Shown here: positions 37,105 through 45,722 of the stretch, one piece after another
Layout of the letters: each line of letters begins with the position of its first letter
Position numbering within the stretch: the stretch's first letter is position 1
Assembly (NCBI GenBank): GCA_021776635.1
Contig: JAJFFN010000006.1
Coordinates: 1 to 52,440, forward strand
Length of the DNA: 52,440 bases
Source: Robiginitomaculum sp.
GTDB taxonomy: Bacteria; Pseudomonadota; Alphaproteobacteria; Caulobacterales; Maricaulaceae
Direction: 5' to 3'
Program-made: the position numbers and the translations under genes
Notes under the pieces: generated by a model
Databases searched by the model: none
Told to the model about the DNA's origin: nothing
The model's input: the letters and a program-made list of their open reading frames with translations, nothing else

Positions 37105-38529
37105 ATGTCTTCGCAAACGGTTGTCTTAATCACGCTGATTTTTTATAAATTTGTTCTGCTTGGTATCGGGTTTTGGGCTTCCAAGCGCGTGGTTTCCGAA
37201 AGCGATTTTTTTATTGCCGGTAAAGGTCAGGGAACCGGGCTTGGGCCTTGGGTGGCTGGGCTTTCCTATGCGGCGTCTACGTCCTCGGCCTGGGTTTTGC
37301 TGGGGTATACCGGGTTTGTTTTTTCTGTCGGGTTCAAGGCTTTGTGGCTCATTCCTGGGATATTTGGCGGCTATGCTTTGACTTGGCTGGTTATGGGGCC
37401 ACGATTAAACAGGGAAACCGCCGCGCGTGGGCATATTACAATAGTGGATTTCCTCATAGCAGATGTCAGCCAAAAATGGCGCGTACGAATAGCTGCATTG
37501 GCGGCTGTCCTCATTATATTTTGTTTTGTGTTTTATGTTGCCGCACAGTTCCAAGCGGCAGGCACCGCGTTTTCTTCAACATTTGGCATAGGGCTTGTTG
37601 AAAGTGTGATATTGGGCGCGGTGATAATTGTTGCCTATTGTCTCATGGGCGGTTTTTGGGCCGCGAGTATCACCGATACCTTGCAAGCATTGGTTATGGT
37701 TGGTGCGTGTTTGCTGGTGCCTATTGTCACCATAGTTTCTGCGGGTGGTTTGGGCGCCATTATGGACACCCTACACGCCAATGAAGCGCCGGCTTATTTT
37801 CATATGAGCGGCGGTGCTGTCGGCTTGGTGGCAGTTGGCGGTTCGCTTGGTCTGTTGGGTACGGGGCTAGGTGCAGCGGGACAACCGCAGCTCCTGAACC
37901 GTATTATGGCGGTCAAAGACCGCAAAGCACGTCTTCTAGGCGCAGCGATTACTATCGGCTGGGGCACATTGATTTATTTAGGCGTGACGCTCTTGGCATT
38001 GGCGGCGCGTGCTTTGTTGCCCGAGACACCGTCTGAGCAAATTTTCTTCGCCGCAGCCGAGGCTTATTTGCCGCCAATATTAGCTGGGATTGTGCTGGCT
38101 GCGGTTTTATCCGCCGTAATGTCAACTGTTGATAGCCTTCTCTTGGCTTGTGCGTCCGCAGTCTCACACGACCTAGGGGCTGCGCGCTTTATGCCCGGTC
38201 GGGAAGTTTTAGCAGGGCGACTTGCCATGATTGCTATTGCCGTGTTGTCCGTTGTTTTAACCTTGACCATGCCAGACAGTATTTTTGACCGCGTCTTGTT
38301 TTCTTGGGTAGCCCTTGGCGCGGCCTTTGGCCCTACGGTATTGTCGCGGTGTTTTGGTTGGCGGGTCTTAGGCATATATATATGGGCCGCTATTGCGAGT
38401 GGTTTTATGGTCGCGGTGGTCGCATCGGGTATGGACGGGCCCTTGGCTGATTTATCGGAAAAATGGTTGTCCTGGATTGTTGGGTTTGCAATCTTATTTG
38501 TGGGTAAAACACACAACAAGAAAAATTGA
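37105..38529 (+). CDS. Sodium/solute symporter (SSS family, PutP-like)
   Basis: This 474-residue membrane protein has about 13 helices and the SSS features: SESDFFIAGKGQGTGLGPWVAGLSYAASTSSAWVLLG at the start, GGFWAASITDTLQALVMVGA mid-protein (Na+/substrate region), GLGAAGQPQLLNRIMAVKD, and LSAVMSTVDSLLLACASAVSHDL (helix 8 Ser/Thr sodium site). It resembles proline permease PutP. The substrate is not certain and no putA is adjacent. Confidence 0.88.
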   Translation: MSSQTVVLITLIFYKFVLLGIGFWASKRVVSESDFFIAGKGQGTGLGPWVAGLSYAASTSSAWVLLGYTGFVFSVGFKALWLIPGIFGGYALTWLVMGPRLNRETAARGHITIVDFLIADVSQKWRVRIAALAAVLIIFCFVFYVAAQFQAAGTAFSSTFGIGLVESVILGAVIIVAYCLMGGFWAASITDTLQALVMVGACLLVPIVTIVSAGGLGAIMDTLHANEAPAYFHMSGGAVGLVAVGGSLGLLGTGLGAAGQPQLLNRIMAVKDRKARLLGAAITIGWGTLIYLGVTLLALAARALLPETPSEQIFFAAAEAYLPPILAGIVLAAVLSAVMSTVDSLLLACASAVSHDLGAARFMPGREVLAGRLAMIAIAVLSVVLTLTMPDSIFDRVLFSWVALGAAFGPTVLSRCFGWRVLGIYIWAAIASGFMVAVVASGMDGPLADLSEKWLSWIVGFAILFVGKTHNKKN

Positions 38530-38534
38530 ATATG

Positions 38535-39332
38535 TTATACCGAGAACTGCTCGCGCAGAATTTTCTCGTCCAGCTCATGACCTTCATCAAACAAAAGATT
38601 AAATGTAATGCCGTGTACTTGTTCAACTTCGACAGATGTGACATTGCGAAATTCAGCACTATCAGCGACCGCACTGACGGGGCGCTTAGCAGGACTTAGA
38701 ATTTCAAATTTAACTTTGGCAGTATTTTTTAGGAGTGCGCCGCGCCAACGCCTTGGCCGAAAAGCACTAATTGGTGTTAAAGCCAAAACATCTGAACCAA
38801 GGGGTATAACTGGCCCGTGGGCAGATAGATTATAAGCAGTAGACCCAGCAGGGGTTGATATTAAAATTCCGTCCGCCATCAAACGTGCCATACGTTCTTC
38901 GTCGTCTATGGAAATACGGATATGAGCCGCCTGACTGGTTTGACGCAGTAAGGATATTTCGTTGATGGCCAGGGCTTCAACTGGGCCACTGGGGGTTTGC
39001 GCCGTCATTTTAAGCGGTTGAATTTGTGCGGCCTGAGATTTGGTAAGACGTTCAAGCAGGCCGTCCTTGGCGAAATTGTTCATGAGAAAGCCAACCGTTC
39101 CTTGGTTCATGCCGTATACGGGTAAGCCGCGCCTCAGCAGGGCAATATGCTTGCGGAGTGTGTCGAGCATAAATCCGTCTCCGCCGAGCGGTACTAGTAC
39201 ATCTGCCTGTGCAGCATCACAATTCCCGTATTTACTAACAAGCGTTGCCATTGTTCGTTTGGCAGTCACTTTGTCAGAACAAAGAAAAGCAATGTTTTTG
39301 AATTTGGTGTTGATTTCTTGTTTTTTGGTCAT
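38535..39332 (-). CDS. nadK: NAD kinase
   Basis: This 265-residue enzyme phosphorylates NAD to NADP. It has the GGDG motif (50-53), the NE motif in LAINEISLLR (123-124) and DGILISTPAGSTAYN. It is convergent with the symporter gene, 5 bp apart. Confidence 0.95.
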   Translation of the reverse strand: MTKKQEINTKFKNIAFLCSDKVTAKRTMATLVSKYGNCDAAQADVLVPLGGDGFMLDTLRKHIALLRRGLPVYGMNQGTVGFLMNNFAKDGLLERLTKSQAAQIQPLKMTAQTPSGPVEALAINEISLLRQTSQAAHIRISIDDEERMARLMADGILISTPAGSTAYNLSAHGPVIPLGSDVLALTPISAFRPRRWRGALLKNTAKVKFEILSPAKRPVSAVADSAEFRNVTSVEVEQVHGITFNLLFDEGHELDEKILREQFSV

Positions 39333-39439
39333 GGCACTCCTTGTGTTTTCTATATCATTTGACGTGTATGCAAAGCAAAGGTTAAATAAAGGCGTGGGAT
39401 GAGAAAATACGCTTTAGGGATGTAGCGTTTTATGAGACT

Positions 39440-40231
39440 ATGAAACTATGGGGCTTTGTAATATGTACGGCGGTATTTTTTTCATCCGCCTTTGCCCATG
39501 CAGGTGCGTGGCCAACGGCTGCTGGCGAAGGGCAGGTCATCTCGACAACACTTTTTGACACTGCGCGTACTGGGTATGACAATGATGGAAATTTAACCCA
39601 AACAGTCTCATTTAACAAAATGGAAAGCGCACTGTATTGGGAACACGGATTAACCAGTAAAACTACGGTGGTTATACAATCCAGCTTTCAAGACATCCAA
39701 TTTACAGCCGGCGTGGATGTTGTAAATTTCTCTGGCCTCGGTGAGAGCTATGCTGGCTTAAGGCGTGTCTTGTGGCAAAATGGCAAATGGGTGGTATCAG
39801 CGCAAGCCGGGGTGTTATTTGCAGGCGCTGGAGAAGTCATTTCCGATGCAGATTTAGGGTCTGGTTCGACCCATTATGAAGGCAGATTTCTGCTTGGCCG
39901 TAGTTTTAAACTCGCCCAAAAAGATGCTTTTGTGGATATTCAATCTGCCTATAGATATAGACCAAGGGCGCAACCAGATGAACGGCGCATAGATGCCACA
40001 TTTGGCTGGCAACCGCACGATAAATTCCAAATTCTCGCACAGGGGTTTTATACAGATAGCGAAGAACAATTTGAAATTTCACGGGCAAATAAGCGCATGA
40101 AATTACAAACTTCCCTGGTTTATAAGCACAACCCTAAAACCTCTTACCAAATTGGTTTGTACCAAACGGTGGCCGGGCGAAATATCGTCAAGGAAAATGC
40201 GTTTTTCATCTCTGCCTGGAAAAAATACTGA
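39440..40231 (+). CDS. Outer-membrane beta-barrel protein
   Basis: This 263-residue protein has a signal peptide (1-22, HAGA), then GAWPTAAGEGQVISTTLF and alternating beta-strand patterns (ESYAGLRRVLWQNGKWVVSAQAGVLF, HYEGRFLLGRSF, TSYQIGLYQTVAGR). It ends in an aromatic residue (KKY) as barrel proteins do. It looks like a small transporter or porin-like barrel; the substrate is unknown. Its stop codon lies in the first unit of a 16-bp tandem repeat. Confidence 0.65.
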   Translation: MKLWGFVICTAVFFSSAFAHAGAWPTAAGEGQVISTTLFDTARTGYDNDGNLTQTVSFNKMESALYWEHGLTSKTTVVIQSSFQDIQFTAGVDVVNFSGLGESYAGLRRVLWQNGKWVVSAQAGVLFAGAGEVISDADLGSGSTHYEGRFLLGRSFKLAQKDAFVDIQSAYRYRPRAQPDERRIDATFGWQPHDKFQILAQGFYTDSEEQFEISRANKRMKLQTSLVYKHNPKTSYQIGLYQTVAGRNIVKENAFFISAWKKY

Positions 40232-40280
40232 CTGGAAAAAATACTGATTGGGAAAAATACTAATTGGAAACATGACTGAT
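40217..40280. repeat. 16-bp tandem repeat spanning the barrel stop codon
   Basis: Four units at 40217, 40233, 40249 and 40265 (TGGAAAAAATACTGAC and variants). The first encodes the last residues and stop codon of the barrel gene; later units are increasingly diverged. Each copy carries an in-register stop or near-stop. Confidence 0.9.
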
Positions 40281-40326
40281 CTGAATATTACTAAAACTTT
40301 AGCCTTGTGGCTCTGGTCAGGGTGAT

Positions 40327-40357
40327 GTCTTTATGTTAATATGAAGACATAAAGGAC
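40327..40357 (+). promoter_or_regulatory. Hairpin sequestering the protease ribosome-binding site
   Basis: GTCTTTATG (40327-40335) can pair with CATAAAGGAC (40348-40357), leaving one bulged base and covering the AAAGGA ribosome-binding site. A competing stem, ATGTCTT (40325-40331) with AAGACAT (40344-40350), would free it. This could be a two-state translational switch or thermosensor; inference only. Confidence 0.35.
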
Positions 40358-40362
40358 TTCGC

Positions 40363-41382
40363 ATGATTGCTTATTTGCGTACAAATTATCTAAAGCATAT
40401 GGTTTTTAATAAACTGTTTTATCTCTGTGCGTGCTGTATTTCATGCTTATGCATTGGCCTAACAACACCTGCATTCGCCAACACGACGAGCCCAAGCAAC
40501 ACTGTGCCGTTTGTGCGTATGGAGCACGGCCAATATACGATCGAAGTTCAGATCAATGACAGCGCGCCGCTTAAATTTATGATAGACACCGCGGCGTCGC
40601 GCACGAGTATATTTGAAAAAACTAAGGTGCGTTTAGGTTTTGGTGTGAACAGCTCTCAACACTATATCAACGGCATGACAAATTCAGGATATCGCCCCGG
40701 AACAACAGTGGACACATTATCATTTGGAAAGCAGGTCTTTAAAAATCATAATATTGTCATTCTCAAAGATTGGCAAAAAGCCCAAGCTGAAGGTCTTGAT
40801 GGTATTTTAGGCATGGATGTATTAAATGATTTGGTGCTCGCATTCTCGCACATCTCTTCCACCGTAAAGATTAGAAAAAAACCCCACTTATCCAAATCCA
40901 AATATAATGGTTGGAAAAAAATCAGATTGGAAGACAACCCATATCCCGTAGAAAAATTTGGTCTTTTATACACCTATACGCAATTTGGAGATTTGCATAT
41001 TCCCACATTGTTCGACACGGGTTCTAACTTTTCAGCTATTAACTGGATGAGCGTAAAGGGTACAAAAATTGCCAAAGAACGCAGGCGTTTGCGTGAAGAG
41101 TGGATTGTACAAGGTTCTATCGATGAATTTAAGCCCCATATGCGCGTTGAAATAGAGGAAACTCATATCGGTGGCATGCGACTAAGATATCATGAATTTA
41201 TCGTGATGAATTTCGAAAAATTTCCCGTTAATAAATTTGGTACTTATCCGCTCGTCATAGCAGGCATAGATATCATTGACGGGCGGGATTTTATGCTCGA
41301 TTTGGCAAATGATTATTTATATATTGCACCGAAGTCGCGCAAAATTAAATTTGGCAAAAGAAGCAAAAATAAGAACAGGTAA
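40363..41382 (+). CDS. Two-lobed retropepsin-like aspartic protease
   Basis: This 339-residue protein has a signal or membrane-anchor segment (about 14-40) and two similar lobes. Lobe 1 has FMIDTAAS (Asp75) and DGILGMDVL (146-154). Lobe 2 has TLFDTGSN (Asp218) and VIAGIDIIDG (298-307). The DTG/DTA plus G-x-D-x-L layout is that of retroviral-type proteases, which are usually one-lobe dimers. Here both lobes are in one chain, as in pepsin. The first motif is DTA, a variant known in some active members. It is probably periplasmic. ATG at 40363 follows AAAGGA. Confidence 0.75.
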   Translation: MIAYLRTNYLKHMVFNKLFYLCACCISCLCIGLTTPAFANTTSPSNTVPFVRMEHGQYTIEVQINDSAPLKFMIDTAASRTSIFEKTKVRLGFGVNSSQHYINGMTNSGYRPGTTVDTLSFGKQVFKNHNIVILKDWQKAQAEGLDGILGMDVLNDLVLAFSHISSTVKIRKKPHLSKSKYNGWKKIRLEDNPYPVEKFGLLYTYTQFGDLHIPTLFDTGSNFSAINWMSVKGTKIAKERRRLREEWIVQGSIDEFKPHMRVEIEETHIGGMRLRYHEFIVMNFEKFPVNKFGTYPLVIAGIDIIDGRDFMLDLANDYLYIAPKSRKIKFGKRSKNKNR

Positions 41383-41395
41383 AAGCTGCAAAAAT

Positions 41396-41460
41396 AACGT
41401 AATGCCAGAAAAACGTAATGCCAGAAACAACGCAAAGCAAGAAAAACGCAAAGCATGTTT
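41396..41460. repeat. 16-bp tandem repeat after the protease gene
   Basis: Units start at 41396, 41412, 41429 and 41445: AACGTAATGCCAGAAA twice, then AACGCAAAGCAAGAAA once in full and once with a diverged tail. It lies between the convergent protease and FAH genes. Confidence 0.85.
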
Positions 41461-41463
41461 CGC

Positions 41464-42477
41464 TTATTTTTTGTGTTTCTCCACAAAATGATCGATTTTA
41501 CCAAAAATGGAATTTCCGTCTTTGTCGTTCATTTCAATACTGACACGATCGCCAAATTTCATAAAACTTGTGGATGGTTTACCGTCTTTAATGGTTTCGA
41601 TCATGCGGATTTCCGCGATACAGGAATACCCCAAACCGCCGTCTTCAACCTTGCGTCCCGGGCCACCGTCTTTGTCTTGGTTGGAAACGGTACCCGAACC
41701 TATGATGGTGCCTGCGCATAATTTACGGGTTGCTGCGCCGTGGGCGACCAGTTTGGCGAAATTAAACGTCATGTCTTTGCCAGCATTGGTCTTGCCAAAT
41801 GGTTTTTCGTTATACTCGACCAGCAACGGCAAATGTACTTTGGTGCCCCGCCAGGATTTACCCAGTTCGTCCGGCGTTACGGCTACGGGCGAAAAGGCGC
41901 TGGAAGCTTTACCGTGGACAAAACCAAACCCTTTGCGCAGTTCATTAGGGATAAGCCCGCGCAAGGACACATCATCCACGAGCATAATCAGTTTAATATG
42001 GTCTTTGGCTTTGGCTTGGGACACTTGCATCGGCACGTCATCGGTGATGACGACAACTTCGGCCTCAAAATCGATACCGTGCTTTTCGCTGACGGCGACA
42101 ATCGGGTCCATTGGCCCAATAAATGTATCAGACGCACCTTGATACATCAAAGGGTCAGAATAAAAACTTTCCGGCACTTCAGCATTTCGCGCTTTGCGTA
42201 CCAACTCAACATGATTGATATAGGCTGAACCGTCGAGCCATTGAAAAGCACGCGGCAAGGGCGCGGCGCAGACTTCGGGTACAAATGTGAAAAAATCACC
42301 TTTGCCTTTGTTAACACGCGCATAACGCGCTTGCAAAAGAGGTTCTACGGTCTCCCAATTATCCAGTGCTTGTTGCATAGTTTCGGCGATGTCGCCGGCG
42401 TCAACAGCAGTTTTCAGATCGCGGCTTACAATAACAAGATGGCCGTCCCGACCGTGCTTAAGTGATGCGAGTTTCAT
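41464..42477 (-). CDS. Fumarylacetoacetate hydrolase family protein
   Basis: This 337-residue FAH-fold protein has metal ligands in GIDFEAEVVV (E-x-E) and MLVDDVSLRGLIP (Asp), and the motif CAGTIIGSGTVSNQD. The family cleaves the C-C bond of fumarylacetoacetate in tyrosine/homogentisate breakdown or related diketo acids. I chose ATG at 42477 because AGGAA is 6 bases upstream. It follows the VOC gene by 66 bp in the same direction and likely shares its MarR-type operator. Confidence 0.88.
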   Translation of the reverse strand: MKLASLKHGRDGHLVIVSRDLKTAVDAGDIAETMQQALDNWETVEPLLQARYARVNKGKGDFFTFVPEVCAAPLPRAFQWLDGSAYINHVELVRKARNAEVPESFYSDPLMYQGASDTFIGPMDPIVAVSEKHGIDFEAEVVVITDDVPMQVSQAKAKDHIKLIMLVDDVSLRGLIPNELRKGFGFVHGKASSAFSPVAVTPDELGKSWRGTKVHLPLLVEYNEKPFGKTNAGKDMTFNFAKLVAHGAATRKLCAGTIIGSGTVSNQDKDGGPGRKVEDGGLGYSCIAEIRMIETIKDGKPSTSFMKFGDRVSIEMNDKDGNSIFGKIDHFVEKHKK

Positions 42478-42543
42478 GTGTGTTCCTAATTTATTTTGGT
42501 GCACCCAATGCAAGGCGCATTTGTAATTGTCAAGTATTGCGGC

Positions 42544-43107
42544 TTAGTCGTCAGAATTTTCGTGTAGCCACGCTGCGTGGCGCGGGGCTTTTTTGGTGCG
42601 CGCCCATTCGTCTAACATGTCCGGAGCCACGTCTTTCAGTTCGGCCAATTGCGCAGGCGTACCGATGTCTGCGGCTAGCTCAAGGCGATGCCCGCTCGGG
42701 TCAAAGAAGTAAATGGACTTAAAAATACCGTGGTTGGTTGGGCCGAGCACGTCGATACCATTGGCTTCGAGATGGGATTTTGCAGACATCAATGCATCCA
42801 AATTTTCAACGCGAAAGGCGATATGCTGCACCCAACGCGGCGTGTTGCGGTCACGGCCCATTTTAGGGCTGTTGGGAATTTCGAAAAACGCCAAAACATT
42901 ATCACCGCCCGCGTCGAGGAAAATATGCATATAAGGGTCAGGCGCACCCGTAGACGGGACTTCGTCTTCGGCAATAGCAAGCTTAAACCCCATACCGAGC
43001 ATTTTGGTGTAAAATTCGACCGTTTCCTTGGCATCTTTGCAACGATAAGCAACATGGTGGACGCCTAATGTGGCGGGCGTGGTTGTTGAAGTGCGGGACT
43101 CTGTCAT
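42544..43107 (-). CDS. VOC-superfamily dioxygenase/glyoxalase-like protein
   Basis: This 187-residue vicinal-oxygen-chelate protein has two paired beta-alpha modules. Metal-ligand candidates are His in GVHHVAYRCKD, His in QHIAFRVEN and Glu in SGHRLELAAD. It resembles glyoxalase/bleomycin-resistance proteins; next to an FAH hydrolase it may be an aromatic-ring or keto-acid enzyme (inference). GAGGAA precedes the ATG. It is transcribed from the promoter at 43153-43181. Confidence 0.85.
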   Translation of the reverse strand: MTESRTSTTTPATLGVHHVAYRCKDAKETVEFYTKMLGMGFKLAIAEDEVPSTGAPDPYMHIFLDAGGDNVLAFFEIPNSPKMGRDRNTPRWVQHIAFRVENLDALMSAKSHLEANGIDVLGPTNHGIFKSIYFFDPSGHRLELAADIGTPAQLAELKDVAPDMLDEWARTKKAPRHAAWLHENSDD

Positions 43108-43152
43108 GATTTCCTCGTGAAGTTGTGTGTAGTATTGCTTGTCTCATAAACC

Positions 43153-43181
43153 AATATAGTTGCTTATGCAACTATATTCAA
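43153..43181 (-). promoter_or_regulatory. Promoter with overlapping MarR-type operator for the VOC-FAH pair
   Basis: On the minus strand TTGAAT (43181-43176), 17 bases, TATATT (43158-43153) form a good promoter. A perfect inverted repeat overlays it: AATATAGTTGC (43153-43163), TTAT, GCAACTATATT (43168-43178). The TAGTTGC-N4-GCAACTA core is the style bound by MarR-family repressors, so bound regulator would block RNA polymerase. A MarR gene lies at 46524, but the link is unproven. Confidence 0.65.
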
Positions 43182-43202
43182 GGACTGTCATTCAAACCAT
43201 AA

Positions 43203-43946
43203 TCACCAATCCCCACTAACCGCCTGCCACAATGCCAATGTTGCAGCGACAGCAGTGTCGGCGCGGAGGATTCTGGGGCCGAGACTGATGGACACACAAT
43301 AGGGTTTGGCGCGTAATAGGTCGCGTTCTTGCTCGGTGAAGCCGCCCTCAGGACCGATGAGGATGGCGGCGGGGGCTTTGATTTTACTGAGGGCTTGGGC
43401 TGCGGGTTCGCCGTCGCATTTTTCACCAGCTTTGGCTTCGTCCGCAAATATCAAAGTACGGCTCTCGTCCCAGTCTTCTAATACCTGTTCAAGTTTCAGC
43501 GGGTCGCGAATTTGCGGTAAATCTACGCGTTCGGTTTGCTCGGCAGCTTCTATAATATGGGCTTTCATTTTATCCATACTGATTTTGGATGTAGTGCGAG
43601 CGGTTATTACAGGGTGGATCAGCTCTGCACCGAGCTCGGTAGCTTTCTCGACAATGAACACATTGCGCTTGTGCTTTATCGGTGCAAACAACAACCAGAT
43701 ATCCGGCGGGCGTTTGTAAGGGCGGGTTTGTTCACCGACCGATAGTGTAATTTCTTGCTTTGATATATGGGTGATGTCGGCCAACCATTCGCCGTCGCTC
43801 CAGTTAAACAAGCGCACTTGGTCGCCGACATTACGGCGTAAAACCCGCCCCAGATAATGGCTCTGGGCTTTGCTAAGGATGATGGTTTCGCCTTCGGCCA
43901 GCAGGTCCATCACGCATAAGCGCGGTAGTTTGTAAAACTTTCTCAT
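43203..43946 (-). CDS. rsmE: 16S rRNA (uracil-1498-N3)-methyltransferase
   Basis: This 247-residue SPOUT-type enzyme has an N-terminal PUA-like part (KAQSHYLGRVLRRNVGDQVRLFN) and the knot motifs LIGPEGGFTEQE and SLGPRILRADTAVAA. It uses S-adenosylmethionine to methylate U1498 of 16S rRNA. ADTA replaces the usual RxETA glutamate with aspartate. It is divergent from ubiA, the typical alphaproteobacterial arrangement. A start two codons upstream (43952) is also possible. Confidence 0.93.
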   Translation of the reverse strand: MRKFYKLPRLCVMDLLAEGETIILSKAQSHYLGRVLRRNVGDQVRLFNWSDGEWLADITHISKQEITLSVGEQTRPYKRPPDIWLLFAPIKHKRNVFIVEKATELGAELIHPVITARTTSKISMDKMKAHIIEAAEQTERVDLPQIRDPLKLEQVLEDWDESRTLIFADEAKAGEKCDGEPAAQALSKIKAPAAILIGPEGGFTEQERDLLRAKPYCVSISLGPRILRADTAVAATLALWQAVSGDW

Positions 43947-43987
43947 AAACACTTCATAGTCGGAATTTTTGTGCTAATCACCCCCTA

Positions 43988-44926
43988 ATGAATAAAACGA
44001 ACCAAGATAAAATCATAAAAGATAGCACCCAAGGCGGATGGGTTGAACATATGCCCGAAGGTCTGCGCCCCTATCTGCGGCTGTCACGTTATGACCGCCC
44101 CATCGGGTTTTGGTTGTTGGCCTTGCCTGGTTGGATTGGGTTGGCCTTTGCAGCACTTACCGAAGGGTTTACGCGTGCTGACATAAAATGGGCCGTGCTG
44201 ATTGGTATAGGTGCGGTGGCCATGCGCGGCGCGGGATGTACCTATAATGACATAGTCGACCGTGATTTGGACAGGAGGGTTGAGCGCACGGCCCTGCGGC
44301 CATTGGCTGCGGGGACCATTAGTGTCCGTTCTGCTTGGGTTTGGCTCGCATTACAATGTTTAGTCGGGCTGGTAGTGCTGGCATTTTTTCCGCGCTTGTC
44401 ACAGATTATTGCGGTGCTATCCGTGGCACTGGTCGCCGCCTATCCATTCATGAAGCGAATAACCTATTGGCCACAAGCCTGGCTCGGCTTGACATTTAAT
44501 TGGGCGGTTTTGGTGGCTTATACGGCCAAAACGGGACAGGTTTCACTCCCGTTGTTTTTGCTCTATGCAGGCTTGGTATTTTGGACAATAGGTTATGATA
44601 CGATTTATGCCTGCCAGGACGTGGAAGATGATGCAATGATAGGTGTGAAATCTACAGCGCGTTTATTTGGGGAGAAAACGAGGTTTTGGACGGGGGCTAT
44701 ATATACACTCAGTCTACTGCTCATTATCATTAGTATTGCTTTGGTCAGCACTATTCCCAAAGCCTTTTTGTTGGTCGTGCCCTTTACAATGCATATAGTG
44801 TGGCAAATATGGAAGTTTGATGGCGATAATGGAAAGGAGAGCTTAAATATCTTTAAATCAAATCGTACTGCCGGGCTCTTCCTTATCCTTGGTCTCGCAA
44901 TTTCTAGTCTCGCGAACTTGTTATAA
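43988..44926 (+). CDS. ubiA: 4-hydroxybenzoate polyprenyltransferase
   Basis: This 312-residue membrane protein has about eight helices and the two Asp-rich prenyl-diphosphate/Mg sites, NDIVDRDLDRRVERTALRPLAAG and YDTIYACQDVEDD. It attaches the polyprenyl tail to 4-hydroxybenzoate in ubiquinone synthesis. The ubiD gene 2 kb away may act in the same pathway. The 35-bp gap to the divergent rsmE leaves a very short shared promoter region. Confidence 0.95.
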   Translation: MNKTNQDKIIKDSTQGGWVEHMPEGLRPYLRLSRYDRPIGFWLLALPGWIGLAFAALTEGFTRADIKWAVLIGIGAVAMRGAGCTYNDIVDRDLDRRVERTALRPLAAGTISVRSAWVWLALQCLVGLVVLAFFPRLSQIIAVLSVALVAAYPFMKRITYWPQAWLGLTFNWAVLVAYTAKTGQVSLPLFLLYAGLVFWTIGYDTIYACQDVEDDAMIGVKSTARLFGEKTRFWTGAIYTLSLLLIIISIALVSTIPKAFLLVVPFTMHIVWQIWKFDGDNGKESLNIFKSNRTAGLFLILGLAISSLANLL

Positions 44927-44985
44927 GCTGTGACATGATTAGCCAGTGATTTTTGCTAATGTACGCATCAAATATGGAGTCCAAG

Positions 44986-45528
44986 ATGATTATCCGCAGA
45001 AAAATCAATCCCAGAAAAATCACTAGACGTAATTTTGTAATGGCCAGCGCGTCCGTTGTTGGCGTGGGTGTACTTGGGACAGGGATAAGCTATGCTGGTA
45101 ATCAGAAAAACAAGGGAAGCCGTGATATGACTTCAAATATAGACTGGAAAAGCATCAAAAAATCCGAATGGAAAACCCGCCTCACGGACGCGGAATTTCA
45201 CGTCATGCGCAAAGAGGGCACCGAAGCCCCTTGGTCGAGCAAATTGAATGATGAAAAACGCGCCGGCACATTTAACTGTGCGGCTTGTGGTCTGCCATTA
45301 TTCGAATCCGTAACAAAATACGAAAGCGGCACAGGCTGGCCCAGTTTCTGGAAGCCTATCGAAGGCAATGTAGAAACCAAGCGGGATTTTAAAATGGTCG
45401 TGCCGCGCACCGAATATCACTGCAAACGCTGCGGCGCCCACCAAGGCCATGTCTTCAAGGACGGCCCTAATCCATCGGGGCTGCGCTATTGCAATAATGG
45501 TGTAGCATTGGATTTTGAGCCAAGTTAA
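44986..45528 (+). CDS. msrB: Tat-exported methionine-R-sulfoxide reductase
   Basis: This 180-residue protein has a twin-arginine signal (TRRNFVMASAS, residues 13-23, hydrophobic core to about 37) and an MsrB domain. Zinc cysteines are 98/101 (CAAC) and 146/149 (CKRC), and the catalytic Cys169 lies in GLRYCNNG. It repairs methionine-R-sulfoxide in periplasmic proteins. I chose ATG at 44986 because GGAG lies 6 bases upstream; ATGs or TTG further up lack this. The signal region holds a 15-bp tandem duplication (RKINP/RKITR). Confidence 0.92.
   Translation: MIIRRKINPRKITRRNFVMASASVVGVGVLGTGISYAGNQKNKGSRDMTSNIDWKSIKKSEWKTRLTDAEFHVMRKEGTEAPWSSKLNDEKRAGTFNCAACGLPLFESVTKYESGTGWPSFWKPIEGNVETKRDFKMVVPRTEYHCKRCGAHQGHVFKDGPNPSGLRYCNNGVALDFEPS
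44998..45027. repeat. 15-bp tandem duplication in the msrB signal region
   Basis: AGAAAAATCAATCCC is followed by AGAAAAATCACTAGA. The duplication is in frame and lies before the twin-arginine motif, lengthening the basic n-region of the signal. Confidence 0.75.
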
Positions 45529-45670
45529 TCGCAAGATAATTTTGTCTGACTTTTGAGATTGGTTTGTTGTGTTTAAAAACATCATACCCTAAATCATACT
45601 CAGCATTGATATCTTTTCCTTTCCAAGACCTGCACAAATAGTAATAATTCTATTCTTGCCGAAAGATGAC

Positions 45671-45712
45671 CTTATCGTTAAACAGTAATTACATACATCG
45701 TTTAACAATAAG
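45671..45712 (+). promoter_or_regulatory. Leader hairpin overlapping a ribosome-binding site, with a near-CtrA site
   Basis: CTTATCGTTAAAC (45671-45683) pairs with GTTTAACAATAAG (45700-45712) over 13 bp with one mismatch. The stem ends inside the AAGGA ribosome-binding site of the next gene. The DNA also holds TTAA-N7-TTAC (45678-45692), one base short of a full CtrA site. It may act as a translational switch, an operator, or both. Confidence 0.4.
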
Positions 45713-45722
45713 GACTATCTTC

